A stretch of 64,000 nucleotides of DNA from assembly GCF_012273895.1 (NCBI RefSeq), contig NC_052105.1, forward strand, positions 124,001-188,000. Reading direction: 5' to 3'. Shown here in pieces: positions 23,264 to 34,531 of this stretch. The notes beneath the pieces were generated by a model. The model had not been told where the DNA came from and searched no databases. It saw only the letters and a list, made by a program, of their open reading frames with translations. A program made the position numbers and the translations under genes. The number at the start of each line of letters is the position of its first letter. Position 1 is the first letter of the stretch. This DNA is from Zerene cesonia (lineage: Eukaryota; Arthropoda; Insecta; Lepidoptera; Pieridae).

Positions 23264-24263
23264 NNNNNNNNNNNNNNNNNNNNNNNNNNNNNNNNNNNNN
23301 NNNNNNNNNNNNNNNNNNNNNNNNNNNNNNNNNNNNNNNNNNNNNNNNNNNNNNNNNNNNNNNNNNNNNNNNNNNNNNNNNNNNNNNNNNNNNNNNNNNN
23401 NNNNNNNNNNNNNNNNNNNNNNNNNNNNNNNNNNNNNNNNNNNNNNNNNNNNNNNNNNNNNNNNNNNNNNNNNNNNNNNNNNNNNNNNNNNNNNNNNNNN
23501 NNNNNNNNNNNNNNNNNNNNNNNNNNNNNNNNNNNNNNNNNNNNNNNNNNNNNNNNNNNNNNNNNNNNNNNNNNNNNNNNNNNNNNNNNNNNNNNNNNNN
23601 NNNNNNNNNNNNNNNNNNNNNNNNNNNNNNNNNNNNNNNNNNNNNNNNNNNNNNNNNNNNNNNNNNNNNNNNNNNNNNNNNNNNNNNNNNNNNNNNNNNN
23701 NNNNNNNNNNNNNNNNNNNNNNNNNNNNNNNNNNNNNNNNNNNNNNNNNNNNNNNNNNNNNNNNNNNNNNNNNNNNNNNNNNNNNNNNNNNNNNNNNNNN
23801 NNNNNNNNNNNNNNNNNNNNNNNNNNNNNNNNNNNNNNNNNNNNNNNNNNNNNNNNNNNNNNNNNNNNNNNNNNNNNNNNNNNNNNNNNNNNNNNNNNNN
23901 NNNNNNNNNNNNNNNNNNNNNNNNNNNNNNNNNNNNNNNNNNNNNNNNNNNNNNNNNNNNNNNNNNNNNNNNNNNNNNNNNNNNNNNNNNNNNNNNNNNN
24001 NNNNNNNNNNNNNNNNNNNNNNNNNNNNNNNNNNNNNNNNNNNNNNNNNNNNNNNNNNNNNNNNNNNNNNNNNNNNNNNNNNNNNNNNNNNNNNNNNNNN
24101 NNNNNNNNNNNNNNNNNNNNNNNNNNNNNNNNNNNNNNNNNNNNNNNNNNNNNNNNNNNNNNNNNNNNNNNNNNNNNNNNNNNNNNNNNNNNNNNNNNNN
24201 NNNNNNNNNNNNNNNNNNNNNNNNNNNNNNNNNNNNNNNNNNNNNNNNNNNNNNNNNNNNNNN
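23264..24263. other. Assembly gap, 1000 N
   Basis: The run of exactly 1000 N follows a C-homopolymer. True length is unknown. Confidence 0.99.
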
Positions 24264-26394
24264 ATATTATAAAAGACGTGGAATCCTCATCTTGAATAAT
24301 CTCTTAGCACATCTAAGTGGAGAAAGGGCTATTTCTTCTAGATTTATTTGGTCTTTTTGTTACTTTAAGAAAATTTGCACAAAATTTATCAGAATATGTA
24401 TTTCATTACATTTCATATTGAAAAAAAAGGGTTCAAACAGAATTCCAGATTTCGCCGCGTCTCGAATTATCAAAGCTTACAGTAACTGATGGTATTCGCG
24501 TTCCAATGAAAATTTTAAGTGACTTCAGAACTTGTAGTACAAAGAAATTAACATAAAGTTGCGGATCGGAAATAATTAACCATCTAAGACTTTCAAATGC
24601 CCGCCGAAGCACTTCAATCACAATTTGGAAGTTGTTACAGCCACAATTGCGAGTTGCCCGTCAATCATAAATTAGTTGAACTGCCGTTTAACTATTACTG
24701 ATTTATATCACCGAATTAAAAGCTTACAGACATAAATCCGTCTCTTAGAGATGACCGATAGACCGAAGAGATGTAATAATCAAATATAATAATATAAAGG
24801 TTACAGTGATCCGTTTTTATACGAACTTTTTCTAGAATTCAGAAAAAAAATATATTTATATGTCATGAATCTAAAATGCCGAGATTTAATTGAATATTTG
24901 AATACAACATAAGGTAACGTGTTTGATACACGAGTATTATTCGAAGTTTCTATAACACTGCTTTGCGGTGACGACCATTATAGTATGGCCATAGTAGTTA
25001 CGGCCCAAATAACAGAGTGTGATTGGCAGAATACGATTATCTATTAGGAAGTTAGATAAGTTATATACTAAATAACTCTGACAAACACTTTAAAAAGTCA
25101 TTTGTTTCTTAAAATTAAACACGATAATATGTTGATTCCAAAATATATGTACCCAGTTTAATAGGCTTTATGCTGATCTCAAATCCTCTCTGATCGTGTA
25201 ACAATCGATTCAAAATTCATAAATACAGTGCTCTAGTCGGCTCTTCGCCTATTACGAAAACACTTCTAACCAGCGCGAAGCCAGTCAGCTGTTGGTTTAG
25301 GTTTGTCTATAAAATTAAACAAATATCGACCTGCAATATGCTAATGTTTATAGCGCGGTAATGGCCGCCTAATGTTGAACAAGCAATTACGTGCTAGCGT
25401 TCTTGTACCGCCCCAACTCAATAAACAAAATTAATAATACAATAATTACACGGCCTGGTTAAATTTAACGTGTATGCTGGTAATTGAATCAGTTAATTTT
25501 CGTTAATGGATTGTAAAACTTAAATATAATAAGGACAAATTGATCAAAAAATACATTTAAACTTATTTTGATTTGCAAAATTTCTTCACGGAAAAAATGC
25601 AAGACAGTGTCCAAAAAAAACTCATTAACAGCGCAATTAACGACATATATTCACATTATCACCGATTGTTCTATTTTATAGTATTCTTTTATCATTGTTT
25701 TACATTTTATTAAATTTGAATTCAACAATAAACTTTACTACAAAATCTCTCATTTGCTCAAATTTAGTAGAACAAGTATCCGTATTATCAAACAGTGTTT
25801 GAGCACTGTAGATACAATTACCTCTTAAACGACCCAATCTATACCGATAGATAGAAATCGATAGATAGAATCTTTATCACAGCTACAGATCTGTGATAAA
25901 GATTTATTTAAGACCAATTATAATATTAATTATCGAAACAAACACAGCCCACGATTTTATATAATACTACAATGAAACCAGATAAACTTTTTAAACTAAA
26001 TATTTTATGTAACCCATTTCTCTTGGATTCATTTTTTAAGGATTTCGCTTAATAAAAATAATTACAACACTGAAGAATTTAATAATACACATAAAGGCTT
26101 CGTTGCACAGTAAGACAATCTCGGCATTCTCTGAGCTTCATTTTAAAACGGAAGCTACTTAAGCTACTGCCTTATAAATTAATTTGTACGTCATCGCGAC
26201 CTGAATAATGGCCGTGCTCTGGCTTTACGATGTTTATGTTGTTTCTTTTAATCTTTTGCTTTGTGTAAAATTATCTTGAGTTTAGTTATTTAGCGTCTGT
26301 ATTATATTTTTATAAGCGCAGTGTCTTTGTAATAGGCATTCAATAACATACTTTTCTGTTGCATGAAGTAATGAATTTCTGAACTAGCGTAACG
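24264..26394. other. AT-rich non-coding stretch
   Basis: No gene is recognised. A perfect hairpin lies at 25869-25904. Just before it, CGATAGATAGAA is duplicated (about 25845-25870). Confidence 0.55.
25869..25904. repeat. Perfect 14-bp inverted repeat, 8-nt loop
   Basis: AATCTTTATCACAG (25869-25882) is the exact complement of CTGTGATAAAGATT (25891-25904). The loop itself extends into ACAGATCTGT, so alternative pairing is possible. It is not linked to any recognised transposon. Confidence 0.75.
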
Positions 26395-26580
26395 TACGTG
26401 GATTCGCCCGCGTAATTGAGAGAATACTAGCATAGTTGCCGTTCTATTCAGGATTTCCTAGATAAAAGGTTACAAGCTTAGGTTTTAAATTATCTTTGTA
26501 CAAAATTTCATCCATATCGGTTCAGTGCTATAGAAAAGACTAACAGACAAATGTCTTTCGCATTTATAACGTATATATAA
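26395..26580 (-). mobile_element. Decayed Helitron-like fragment, minus strand
   Basis: On the minus strand the stretch begins with TTATAAATGCGAAAGACATT and continues to ACCGATATGGATGAAATTTTG, the same order as in the Helitron-like elements at 14060 and 34532 (ATAAATACGAAAG, then ACCGATTACGATGAAATTTGG). The 3' end near GGGCGAATCC (about 26399-26408) lacks a clear CTAG. Boundaries are approximate. Confidence 0.45.
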
Positions 26581-26763
26581 ATTTTCACAATATTCTGACA
26601 TCATTTTGAAATATACAATGTGTGTGTCTTAAATTTATGATTTAGTATAAAAGCTTAATCCCATTTGCAACACTTAATACATTCGTCTTAATATTTCAAA
26701 ATTCATTATTCCATTAGAGAATTCAGTGGAGAGTCGCATAAAGTCCGCTGCGCAAATAAATAT

Positions 26764-26988
26764 CTAACATAAAGCTGTAGGTGTCCCCTCAATCACGATG
26801 TATAAACATCTCGCAATAAGTGTTGGCTCCGACATGGCAGCCAACAGCAGCGGCCAACTAGTCGCCGCTAATTTATTACAGCTCTTAATTACTGAGACCC
26901 CGTGTACCGACGGCCAGGCCAACGCCAGCGCCAGCGCCAATGTCCAGACCAACACTCCAACTACACACCGCAATGTCAAAATGAGCAA
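26764..26988 (-). other. Signal-peptide-like open frame without ATG
   Basis: The minus-strand frame is open for 74 codons. Its first 30 residues look like a secretory signal: a hydrophobic core VLVWTLALALALAW followed by small residues at PSVHG. However, the frame is preceded by a stop and starts only at TTG, and the hydrophobic run comes from a short GCGCTG-type hexamer repeat. A splice acceptor-like GTGTGTAG lies inside the frame and a donor-like GTAATT follows the signal-like part, so a small internal exon is conceivable. The plus strand is open too (26798-27034). I do not recognise a product. Confidence 0.2.
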
Positions 26989-27971
26989 TTATATTTATTT
27001 GTTATCACAAAAAGTATATTTATATGATATTTAGGACATTGTGGAAGGCTATAGGCTATTTAGCATCAGGTACTACGTATGTAATAACGCAGGGCACAGA
27101 TAGTTAAAAGAACAAAAATATACACAACTGGACTGTTGTACATACTTTATGTTATTTATAATAAATATATGTTATAGCGTTATCAATAAAAATGAAAATT
27201 TTGAAACAAAACTTTTGGACTGTTTACTAAACTAAATTATTACCACAATCATGTTTCATTAATCATTTATCGACTTTCATTTACATGAAAATACAACAAA
27301 ACATAGCTTCCATATTTTAAATCGTCATCCTAAATTATATAGCCCGATAGACCGCTAAAGTGAGCAAACAGAGCAACAAACCTCAAAATAAGCAAACACC
27401 ATATCGCAAACCAATCAAATATTTGCTTTAAAATGTTCTAATTACCGAGTAGAGCAAACAGGTGTTTAAACACGCCAGCCACTGCCCGCCCACAGCCTCC
27501 GATAATGCACTGATTAATCTATCTGTCTAGCTTATCTCATTAATTAAAACGTGTTGTCTTTGCCCACTAATTATTATCTTCATCTGATTTACTGTAAATA
27601 GTCTAACTAATATACTAACTGGATTAATTGTTTTATTATAATTATAATACCGTGCATCAAAATGTTGGAATGACAATCCCCACCTATACAATAACTTCGT
27701 AGTAAATTTATTTTTGAAATCGCTTACCGAACCCACCTTCATAACATTCAAAAATCTTTTTCATAATTTAATTAAGTCTTACCTCATTGTTTGCAGTTTT
27801 GACTCTATCGTAGACGCCTTTACTTTGCACTGGATTAGTCCTTAAAGCTATCATTTATTATTATCATTACTATTTATTTTACCTATTTGTATACTACACT
27901 TTATTCCATGTTTTTAATATTATTTTTTCTCGCTCAATTATAACGGTATTTATTTCATTATTTCTACGCTC
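26989..27971. other. AT-rich stretch, nothing recognised
   Basis: No gene, repeat or structured motif is supported. The frame at 27527-27751 has no family features. Confidence 0.6.
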
Positions 27972-28194
27972 AAGTGGTGTTGGCAGAATATCAGCGTCAG
28001 GGTCTCATTGACTCTGACATTTGTGCTGAGCCAAGACCCTTTTTAAGAACACAGTGCACATTTGTCTCCGTCCTGTTTTTATCTCTCTATGTTAATTTTT
28101 CTTTGTTTAATCGTCTTATTTTGTAATTGTGATGTATTTAATGTGTTGTTTAAATAAACTTTTTATCTAACTATCTGTCTAACTATCTATCTAT
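27972..28194 (+). mobile_element. LINE 3' end with CTAACTAT-type tail
   Basis: It is homologous in block order to 20178-20446: GTTGGCAGAATATCAGCG, GGGTCTCATTGACTCTG, GCTGAGCCAAGACCC, a T-rich part, AATAAA (28153-28158), and a degenerate short tandem tail of CTAACTATCT units (28165-28194). The block GGGTCTCA-TTGACTCT can fold back on itself. No coding sequence survives. Confidence 0.7.
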
Positions 28195-28790
28195 TATGAA
28201 TATATCAATACAAATCCTATAGAAATTAAGCATTCATTTTTGGGAATATAATATAGAAAGAAAGAAGAAACATATAAATTCATTGTCATACAAAAGAAAA
28301 CAGCAGAAAGTTTATTCGATGTTAAAAAAATCTTTATAAATAAATTTGCAACTAATGATATATTTATTCAATCTTTGTTTATAATTTGTAAGATTGCTCA
28401 CTATAAAGAAAGTGATTGTATGGCCGAGAATAAGTTTTTCAAGTGGTGTTGCTATGAAACAATCATGTAATGGTGTAGTTACGTATGTAACTAATAAGCT
28501 GCAGCTAGACTGAAATGTCATCGTCACGAAAAGAGATTTGTCAACGATGCACTTGCATTTATTGTTTTTGATAATTTCTTACTCTACTTTTACTACTTTA
28601 TTTACTTTCTGGAACTTCTAATATAGAAATTATCTTAAAAGATCAAGAATGTGAGTACATTGTGTCAATATTTTTTTAATTGTACTAACCTAAACCTATA
28701 ACTTTCTCCAAGTCATAATACGGCCTAGTGGCCATGGCGCAATCCCAGAAAATTTTCTTATATTGTGTTCCGCTTTTTGCCTTGACATTA
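28195..28790. other. AT-rich stretch, nothing recognised
   Basis: No gene is recognised between the LINE tail and the minisatellite. The frame at 28312-28527 lacks recognisable features. Confidence 0.55.
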
Positions 28791-28944
28791 GCCTCACTAT
28801 TCGCTTCGCTATCCGCTTCGCTATTCGCTTTGCTATTCGCTTCGCTATCCGCTTCGCTATCCGCTTCGCTATTCGCTTCGCTATTCGCTTCGCTATTCGC
28901 TTTGCTATTCGCTTCGCTATTCGCTTCGCTATTCGCTTCACTTC
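28791..28944. repeat. 12-bp minisatellite, about 12 units
   Basis: Twelve consecutive units of TCGCTTCGCTAT start at 28801 (the last, at 28933, is degenerate), after a partial unit. Two variants recur: CCGCTTCGCTAT (units 2, 5, 6) and TCGCTTTGCTAT (units 3, 9). Because the unit is a multiple of three, three frames stay open through it: KRIA repeats on the minus strand, and SLFA-type and IRFA repeats on the plus strand. These are by-products of the repeat. No conserved sequence flanks it to suggest a gene. Confidence 0.92.
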
Positions 28945-29330
28945 AATTGAGTAAATGCGTTAATGTAATTTGTATCATGTAATTTGTATTGCTTTTTTGA
29001 AGTAGTGCTTTTTCTTTAAATAAATGTCGGAATGGATCTAGATACACAGGTTGTTATCTTCCGACACACACGCACTATCCAATGTATCAAAATCGATACT
29101 CTCGATAAGAATATGGTTTTCAGTATAATGGCTCGTTATATTGTCGCCTGTGGAGTCATAGGATGATATTCAAGACACGTATGTTATATTGAAATGAATC
29201 AAAGCATTATATTAAATTTGCTAATTCAAATTTTATTGTTTTTCTAAGAATGATTTAGTTAAAAGACACGCTACTAGCATCTAATGTATTGAACGTTAGA
29301 ATTTCCAGAGGCTAATGAAAAATTATATAG
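28945..29330. other. AT-rich stretch, nothing recognised
   Basis: No gene or repeat is supported between the minisatellite and the Helitron-like element. Confidence 0.55.
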
Positions 29331-29463
29331 CTAGCGATCTACCCCCGCCTTCGTCCGTGGCACGTTTTTCTCTCTAGAAGTTCCTTCCGTGTACGTTAAC
29401 AAAAACGTAAAAAAGAAATTGCCGTCTCACATTTGGCGACTCATTGATATATATATATATAGA
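29331..29463 (-). mobile_element. Non-autonomous Helitron-like element, minus strand
   Basis: On the minus strand it starts TCTATATATATATAT after an A, and ends in CACGGACGAAGGCGGGGG, then TAGATCGCTAG. The start matches that of 34532 (TCTATATATATAAAA). Unlike other copies the base following CTAG is C, so the exact end is uncertain. There is no ORF. Confidence 0.5.
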
Positions 29464-30239
29464 TTCATAGCTATTTAGTTCATCGTTATTGTTGTTTCTT
29501 ACTCATAGTTTTAAAGAAGCATTTCTTCTCGGTTCAACACCCGTACCTAAAATAATTAATTAATTTTTCAAATATAATTGACAGCACTTAATTTGTCTCT
29601 CTCATATTGAAACAGTTAGCTTACTTAAACAAAGTGAGGCGCGGTTCAGATTTATTTTACAAAATAGAATGTATCTACTATAGTATTTCATATACACGAC
29701 TAATATTATATTTATTATGATATTAATAGATTATTTCTTCCACAGAACGCAAGTAAACACAAGAAATATACGTTCTTATCTTGGTATCTTCCATTTTCAG
29801 ATTATTTACTATAAACGTTCACCAATATTGATTCAAGAAGTAGTCAATATATAAATATATAAATATAGAACAAGCGAACAAGCACCTAAATAGCAAGCTT
29901 TACGTGTCGCATAGTAAGCCATAACAGGGCTCTTTACACGCACTGACTGCTCTCCCGGGGGTCGTTCCGGCATCGTGTCGGCCCCGTCCCACGCCGAATC
30001 CCTTTTTTATACCCTATTTACACTTTACGATTTAACATGCTGTTTTAAGTAGGATATGGATTGATTTGATTTATGTGTTAGCTGTATAGAGTATACAGCT
30101 CATACATAAATGAAATAAAATATTTTGTTTTATAACTGTCGCATATACCTACAATGTATTTATTTATCCTGTTACAAAGTACAAAGGTACCTTTATACTT
30201 TGAATCATAATAGATTATTAATTGTAAAAAAAAATGAAA
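29464..30239. other. AT-rich stretch with a GC patch and a hairpin
   Basis: No gene is recognised. A GC-rich patch lies at about 29925-30000 (around CTCCCGGGGGTCGTTCCGG). An imperfect long hairpin lies at 30071-30110. Confidence 0.5.
30071..30110. repeat. 18-bp inverted repeat with two mismatches, 3-nt loop
   Basis: AGCTGTATA (30080-30088) and TATACAGCT (30092-30100) pair perfectly around GAG. The outer nine bases TTATGTGTT and CATACATAA pair in seven positions. With a 3-4 nt loop it is a tight cruciform-type palindrome, not tied to any element I recognise. Confidence 0.7.
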
Positions 30240-30374
30240 TCATTGGTATTTTGTATGTATGTTTGTAATGGTAATAAAAAATACTGGACCAATCGCAAAT
30301 AATCTTTTACCATTAGAAAGCTGTAGCTTCGCTGAGTGATATAAGCCAAGGGCGAAGCCGGAGCTGACCGCTAG
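30240..30374 (+). mobile_element. Decayed Helitron-like element
   Basis: It ends GGGCGAAGCCGGAGCTGACCG-type sequence followed by CTAG (30371-30374) before a T, as in common lepidopteran Helitron-like repeats with GGCGAAGCCG near the end. The left boundary is a guess from TTTTGTATGTATGTTTGTAA. There is no ORF. Confidence 0.5.
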
Positions 30375-31759
30375 TATTCCATAATGGTAGGTATTGATTC
30401 ATTATTAAACACACGTCCATCCTCTACAAATATCATTATGCTAAATATATTTAAAATACAACTATTTCTATCGATGTTTTATCATAAGTTAATAAACATC
30501 CACACTATGCAACCGCATTAAAAACTCAACATAATTAAAGAACACGCAAAAAGCAATTAATGATAACATGTTTAATTCCAATTGCGCTAACAGTTCCGAT
30601 GTATTGGATAGAGCAACATTTATCTCTACCCGCGACACGTCTGCGAATATTTGATTAAAATTAAATTTTCGGCCAAATGGTAATTCGGTTCGGCGATACA
30701 ATTACTATATAATCACAGCACGCATTGTGCGGATATCGACCGGTGTGGCTTGCATAATATTGTGCTTGTTGGAGTTCACAGAAATAATAAAACCTTATAC
30801 ATTGTGCACCAAGTAAACTATGTTCTATATCTTATAGCGTATCTTCATAGCGCCGGATATTATGAATATTGCCTAAATACTTAGGGTGAAATAGGTTATT
30901 GGCGTGGCGGCTTTGGTTAGGATAGATTCGATATTTTTATAGATGAGATAAAGAAGCCTCGCGAAACGGTGTCCTTTTGAAACGGCCCAAATTTTGATGA
31001 ATCTGCTGTTCCTTGTTCATGCATCATACAGTTTTATTGTTTTTTTTTATTGTTTTAGTTATAACCTCTCTTACAAAATTCGGTTATAACCTCTCTTACT
31101 GCAACATCCAATTAGATTGTTTTATTTAATTTATAAATGCAAATAATTCTTGAAATGCTTATATATAACATAATTGCCTTTGACTGAAACTATGAGTAAG
31201 CTACTCCCTCCACAACAATACACAAAGTCGAGTTACTTCAGGATTAGAACATAAACTTGTTAGAGCACTGGCGATCCAATATCCCAGAATATTAGCACGA
31301 AACTAGTAAATATAGCTGAGGCATTATTACCATAACTAAATAGCCGCTACGTGCCTTATCTCCGATCCACATTACATGTGCATCTGACAGAGCAGTATCT
31401 ATTTCCACGTCCAAGATTAATGCAATTCTCTAGGTGTGATTTGGGATCGAATTTTCTTGTGCAATATAATTATTTCTAACGCTTTCTGGGGGCGATGGTT
31501 CAACACATTTCGGTGTCTATTTGGTTCGAAAATTTTAACTAAGACTTTCCCAAAGAGCATTGAATTTTATACAACAATTATTAACTGGCAAACAATGATT
31601 ATCGTTTGTGTGTTGCATATTATCTAAAAGAGATATACGTAAAGCGATATACGCGTAAAATCAATCACAGTCTAATTATAATCGCACCGTGAACATTAAA
31701 AAAAATCCCTCAAAATTAACATCATATCTAAAGATTTGAGTAATAGCCGATTCAAAACT
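30375..31759. other. AT-rich non-coding stretch
   Basis: No gene is recognised. GTTATAACCTCTCTTAC is directly repeated at 31058-31074 and 31083-31099, a local duplication 25 bp apart. Frames at 30489-30701 and 31436-31627 have no family features. Confidence 0.55.
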
Positions 31760-31806
31760 TCTTCTATAAGAAGTCTATTTGAATGAATAAATGTTTGAGT
31801 TTGAGT
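31760..31806 (+). mobile_element. Short LINE 3' tail fragment
   Basis: TCTATTTGAATGAATAAATG followed by TTTGAGTTTGAG resembles lepidopteran LINE 3' ends with an AATAAA signal and a short TTTGAG-type tandem tail. Only the last 50 bp or so remain, and the upstream part is not recognisable. Confidence 0.5.
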
Positions 31807-31924
31807 ATATATACATATATAAAATCAGTTATAAACACACTCCATTTGAACATTTTCACAGACATGACTGGCTAGTAATTACTCTATTTATAAGACAAAG
31901 TATATATTATACTATTATAGTGAC

Positions 31925-32094
31925 AGCCCCAGCTTCGCCTTACGTACATGTATATATCACGTAAACCTCTTATCAATCAGGTTTATATTATGCATCGGAA
32001 ACAGAATTTAAAAACTCGGTCGAGCAGTTTTCCAGGTAAGCTCATCCAATCAAAAAAACTTCAGTTTTTTTATATAAGTAATATAGAAGTATAC
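31925..32094 (-). mobile_element. Decayed Helitron- or SINE-like fragment, minus strand
   Basis: On the plus strand it begins GACAGCCCCAGCTTCGCC and passes through CTCGGTCGAGCAGTTTTCC to TTTATATAAGTAATATAGAAG, in the order seen reversed in common lepidopteran short elements. No CTAG end survives and both boundaries are approximate. Confidence 0.35.
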
Positions 32095-32589
32095 ATGAAG
32101 TATATTTAACTTGTATTCAATACAATAGCGTTCTGTAACTAGGTCACTCATATTTATTCAAATGTTATTAAACAATTGTTCACGTAAAATCTTCTGTTTT
32201 TCTTATAAAAACTAAAACATAGTCCAGCCACGCTAGAAGTCATCGCAATGGCGAGTAAGCGCAGGTATTTCACGTTGTTTGTTCGTTGTTGCTTTAAGTA
32301 AATCCGCTTCCACGAAGGCAACTATCTCGCTTCCTTCCTCAAAGCCGGAACTCTCTTGGACCTGAATTTTAGAACATCATCGTTTAGTGGTTGAAGGTTG
32401 TTTAATGCATATTTTGTGTTTTTATTTTTAGGATTTGATACGTAGCTATAAAAAGGGCGCTTTAGTTAAGGTATCGTATACCGGTATCATATGCGAAAAA
32501 TTTTATTTCATAATTTACGAAATTAAATCGATATTTACCGCAACTTTTCAACTTTGAATTTTATTAAAGATAATCAATTTATTTTTAAA
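32095..32589. other. AT-rich stretch, nothing recognised
   Basis: No gene, repeat or motif is supported. Confidence 0.55.
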
Positions 32590-32768
32590 CTAGACGTTCG
32601 TCCCGGCTCCGCCCGGATCTAAAGATTCCTGTTTATCCCAAGAGAGCATTTAATCGGGATAAAAATTATCATATCACACAACTCAACTCGCCCCTTGTCT
32701 ATATACCACGACCAATGGCGGACAAACATCGAAACAAAAAAAATTTCACATTTTTAATATTAGTGTGA
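32590..32768 (-). mobile_element. Non-autonomous Helitron-like element, minus strand
   Basis: On the minus strand it starts TCACACTAATATTAAAAATG after an A and ends GGCGGAGCCGGGACGAACGT-type sequence, then CTAG (32590-32593) before a T. CCGG-GCGGAG-CCGG gives a short stem before the end. The start matches other elements here that begin with CTAATATTATAAAT. A to T insertion and TC/CTAG termini fit a Helitron. There is no ORF. Confidence 0.6.
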
Positions 32769-33197
32769 TATATAGTGCGATTGCTGCAGGCGGGGACAAA
32801 CAAACTTGTTGCCCACGTCCGTGGGACCAATAACATGTCCCAAAATACGAGAAACATCTTCCGCCCCCTGCAGCATTATAAATATTTCGTTTGAATAATA
32901 ATATATTTATTATAAGAGTAAGTTTACAGATAATTAAATTAGTTATTCGAATAATACAACATTTTTCAGATCCCTATATTTGCACTGCAGTGATATTAAA
33001 ACATAAATGATATATTCAAAACGGTCTCTTGTATTAGTATATATAGAAAGTAATGTCTGAATTCTCTCTCCTAGCAAATTTATATAAAACTGCAATATTT
33101 GCAAGTATTCATAATATATGTAAAGTATTCATAATATATGTATAAATTATTTTCAATGATTGCAATAAGAGCAGAAAATTTTCCAGCGATCGAAAAG
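32769..33197. other. AT-rich stretch with a 20-bp tandem duplication
   Basis: A perfect head-to-tail duplication of a 20-bp unit lies at 33103-33122 and 33123-33142. Nothing else is recognised. Confidence 0.6.
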
Positions 33198-33615
33198 TAA
33201 ATACAGACGCAGTAAACGAAGCAGAAACCCCATTTGTGACACCTCAGGCCCGGCGACGCCTCCCAATAACAGCTGATATCAGATCATAATCCACCAACCA
33301 CTCTACCAAGACCCTCACCTTGCTATCCCTTTCCCCTCGCAAGCCTTGAAAGTAACGCACCCCAAGCGGCAGGGTAGGTCTTGGTATTCTGGTTGCGGTG
33401 CTTTCAACTAGACCCGAGGGAGCATCAACGACCAACGTGATTGACCCGTCGCATTCGAGGAACGCCACTTAATACACCCGGCTGTTAACGGCTGGCGCGG
33501 GGTGAAGAGGGTCTCTTGCTGGTGGACGTCGAACCTTCTAGTATGGTCGAGGGACTTGTACGGATGTGAGGATTGGATCCTGAGCTCATAATGAGTAAGA
33601 AATAAATACAGACGG
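33198..33615. mobile_element. Unclassified insertion flanked by 12-bp direct repeats
   Basis: TAAATACAGACG stands at 33198-33209 and again at 33604-33615, so the 394 bp between them were probably inserted with a 12-bp target duplication. The insert is much richer in GC than its surroundings. On the plus strand it ends AATGAGTAAGAAA, a weak A-rich tail, which would suit a retroposon in plus orientation; on the minus strand it holds a 75-codon open frame. I have a vague memory of similar sequence as an abundant lepidopteran repeat but cannot name a family. Confidence 0.6.
33244..33468 (-). pseudogene. 75-codon open frame in the 33.2 kb insertion, unknown product
   Basis: The minus-strand frame is open for 74 residues, rich in Arg, Val, Leu and acidic residues, and ends in the basic IGRRRRA. 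Composition looks more protein-like than other frames in this AT-rich window. It starts at an alternative codon, not a firm ATG, and fills much of a repeat-flanked insertion, so it is more likely a fragment of a transposon gene, or the reverse strand of a retroposon, than a host gene. No motif identifies it. Confidence 0.3.
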
Positions 33616-34531
33616 TAATAACGTATGTGTAAATATTTACTTTTATTGACTGTTTATGATAACTGACGAAAGTCCCTAGCGGTGAAGATAATTGTGAATG
33701 AAAAGATATTGCTTTGGGATATAAGGATACGGCTCGATGTTATTTTTATTAAACAAATGCTTGAAAAAGTGACTTCATGATGTTTCAGGGAAATTGTTAT
33801 GAATTTATCAAATTGTTTTACGTTGAATGTGCAATTAATTAATAGTTTTGGCTGTTGTCACAACAAAAGTATATAATTATGTTTGTATTATATAAAGTTC
33901 TCATATAAAATTATTAATTGACTCAGCAAATGTTGTTCTACCAGGACATCAGTTTTAAAATAGTGCGCTATTGTGAGATCTACGAATATACACAGAAAAA
34001 TCATAAAAATCGGTCAAGCCGTTTCCGACGAAAGGGTAACTAACACATGACTATCGATACACACAAACAAATTACCATCTTACTTCATGCGATTTGATAG
34101 TTATGGTCAAAGGAATTTCCCATTGAGAATGAGTTGTTTTACATCGGTAAAATGCATATTTCATGTAGGCTATATCACTTTAGCCTCCTCACTACATCCC
34201 GACACAAACATCATATCTCAAACAATATAACATAAACCCGCTTTAGCATTTATTTATTACGTAAATAAATGCCATTTTATAAAGTATTACAAATGTTGAA
34301 ATAAATGCACAAACTGCTGTTATTTTAAAAGCCACTGGAATACATATTTTATTAAGACTTCTTATCTACAAAGCTGTCTTTATATCTTATATTCGGCAGG
34401 ACAGATGTTTGCTTTTATTTGACTTTTAGGTGACTTCACCTGTTTGTCAAATAACCTCAAAATTGTTATAACATAAATTGTCTATACTTTTCTTAAAATG
34501 ACACTTTCATAAATAAATTGCACATATTATA
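33616..34531. other. AT-rich stretch with a possible transposon scrap
   Basis: No gene is recognised. Around 33990-34060 the phrase AAAAATCGGTCAAGCCGTTTC resembles the inner part of the Helitron-like element at 34532 (in reverse order sense), but no ends can be placed. Confidence 0.5.

Noticed and set aside
28696..28982. KRIA-repeat and SLFA-repeat proteins that look like cationic or membrane peptides
   Set aside because: They are translations of a 12-bp minisatellite; openness follows from the unit length being a multiple of three.
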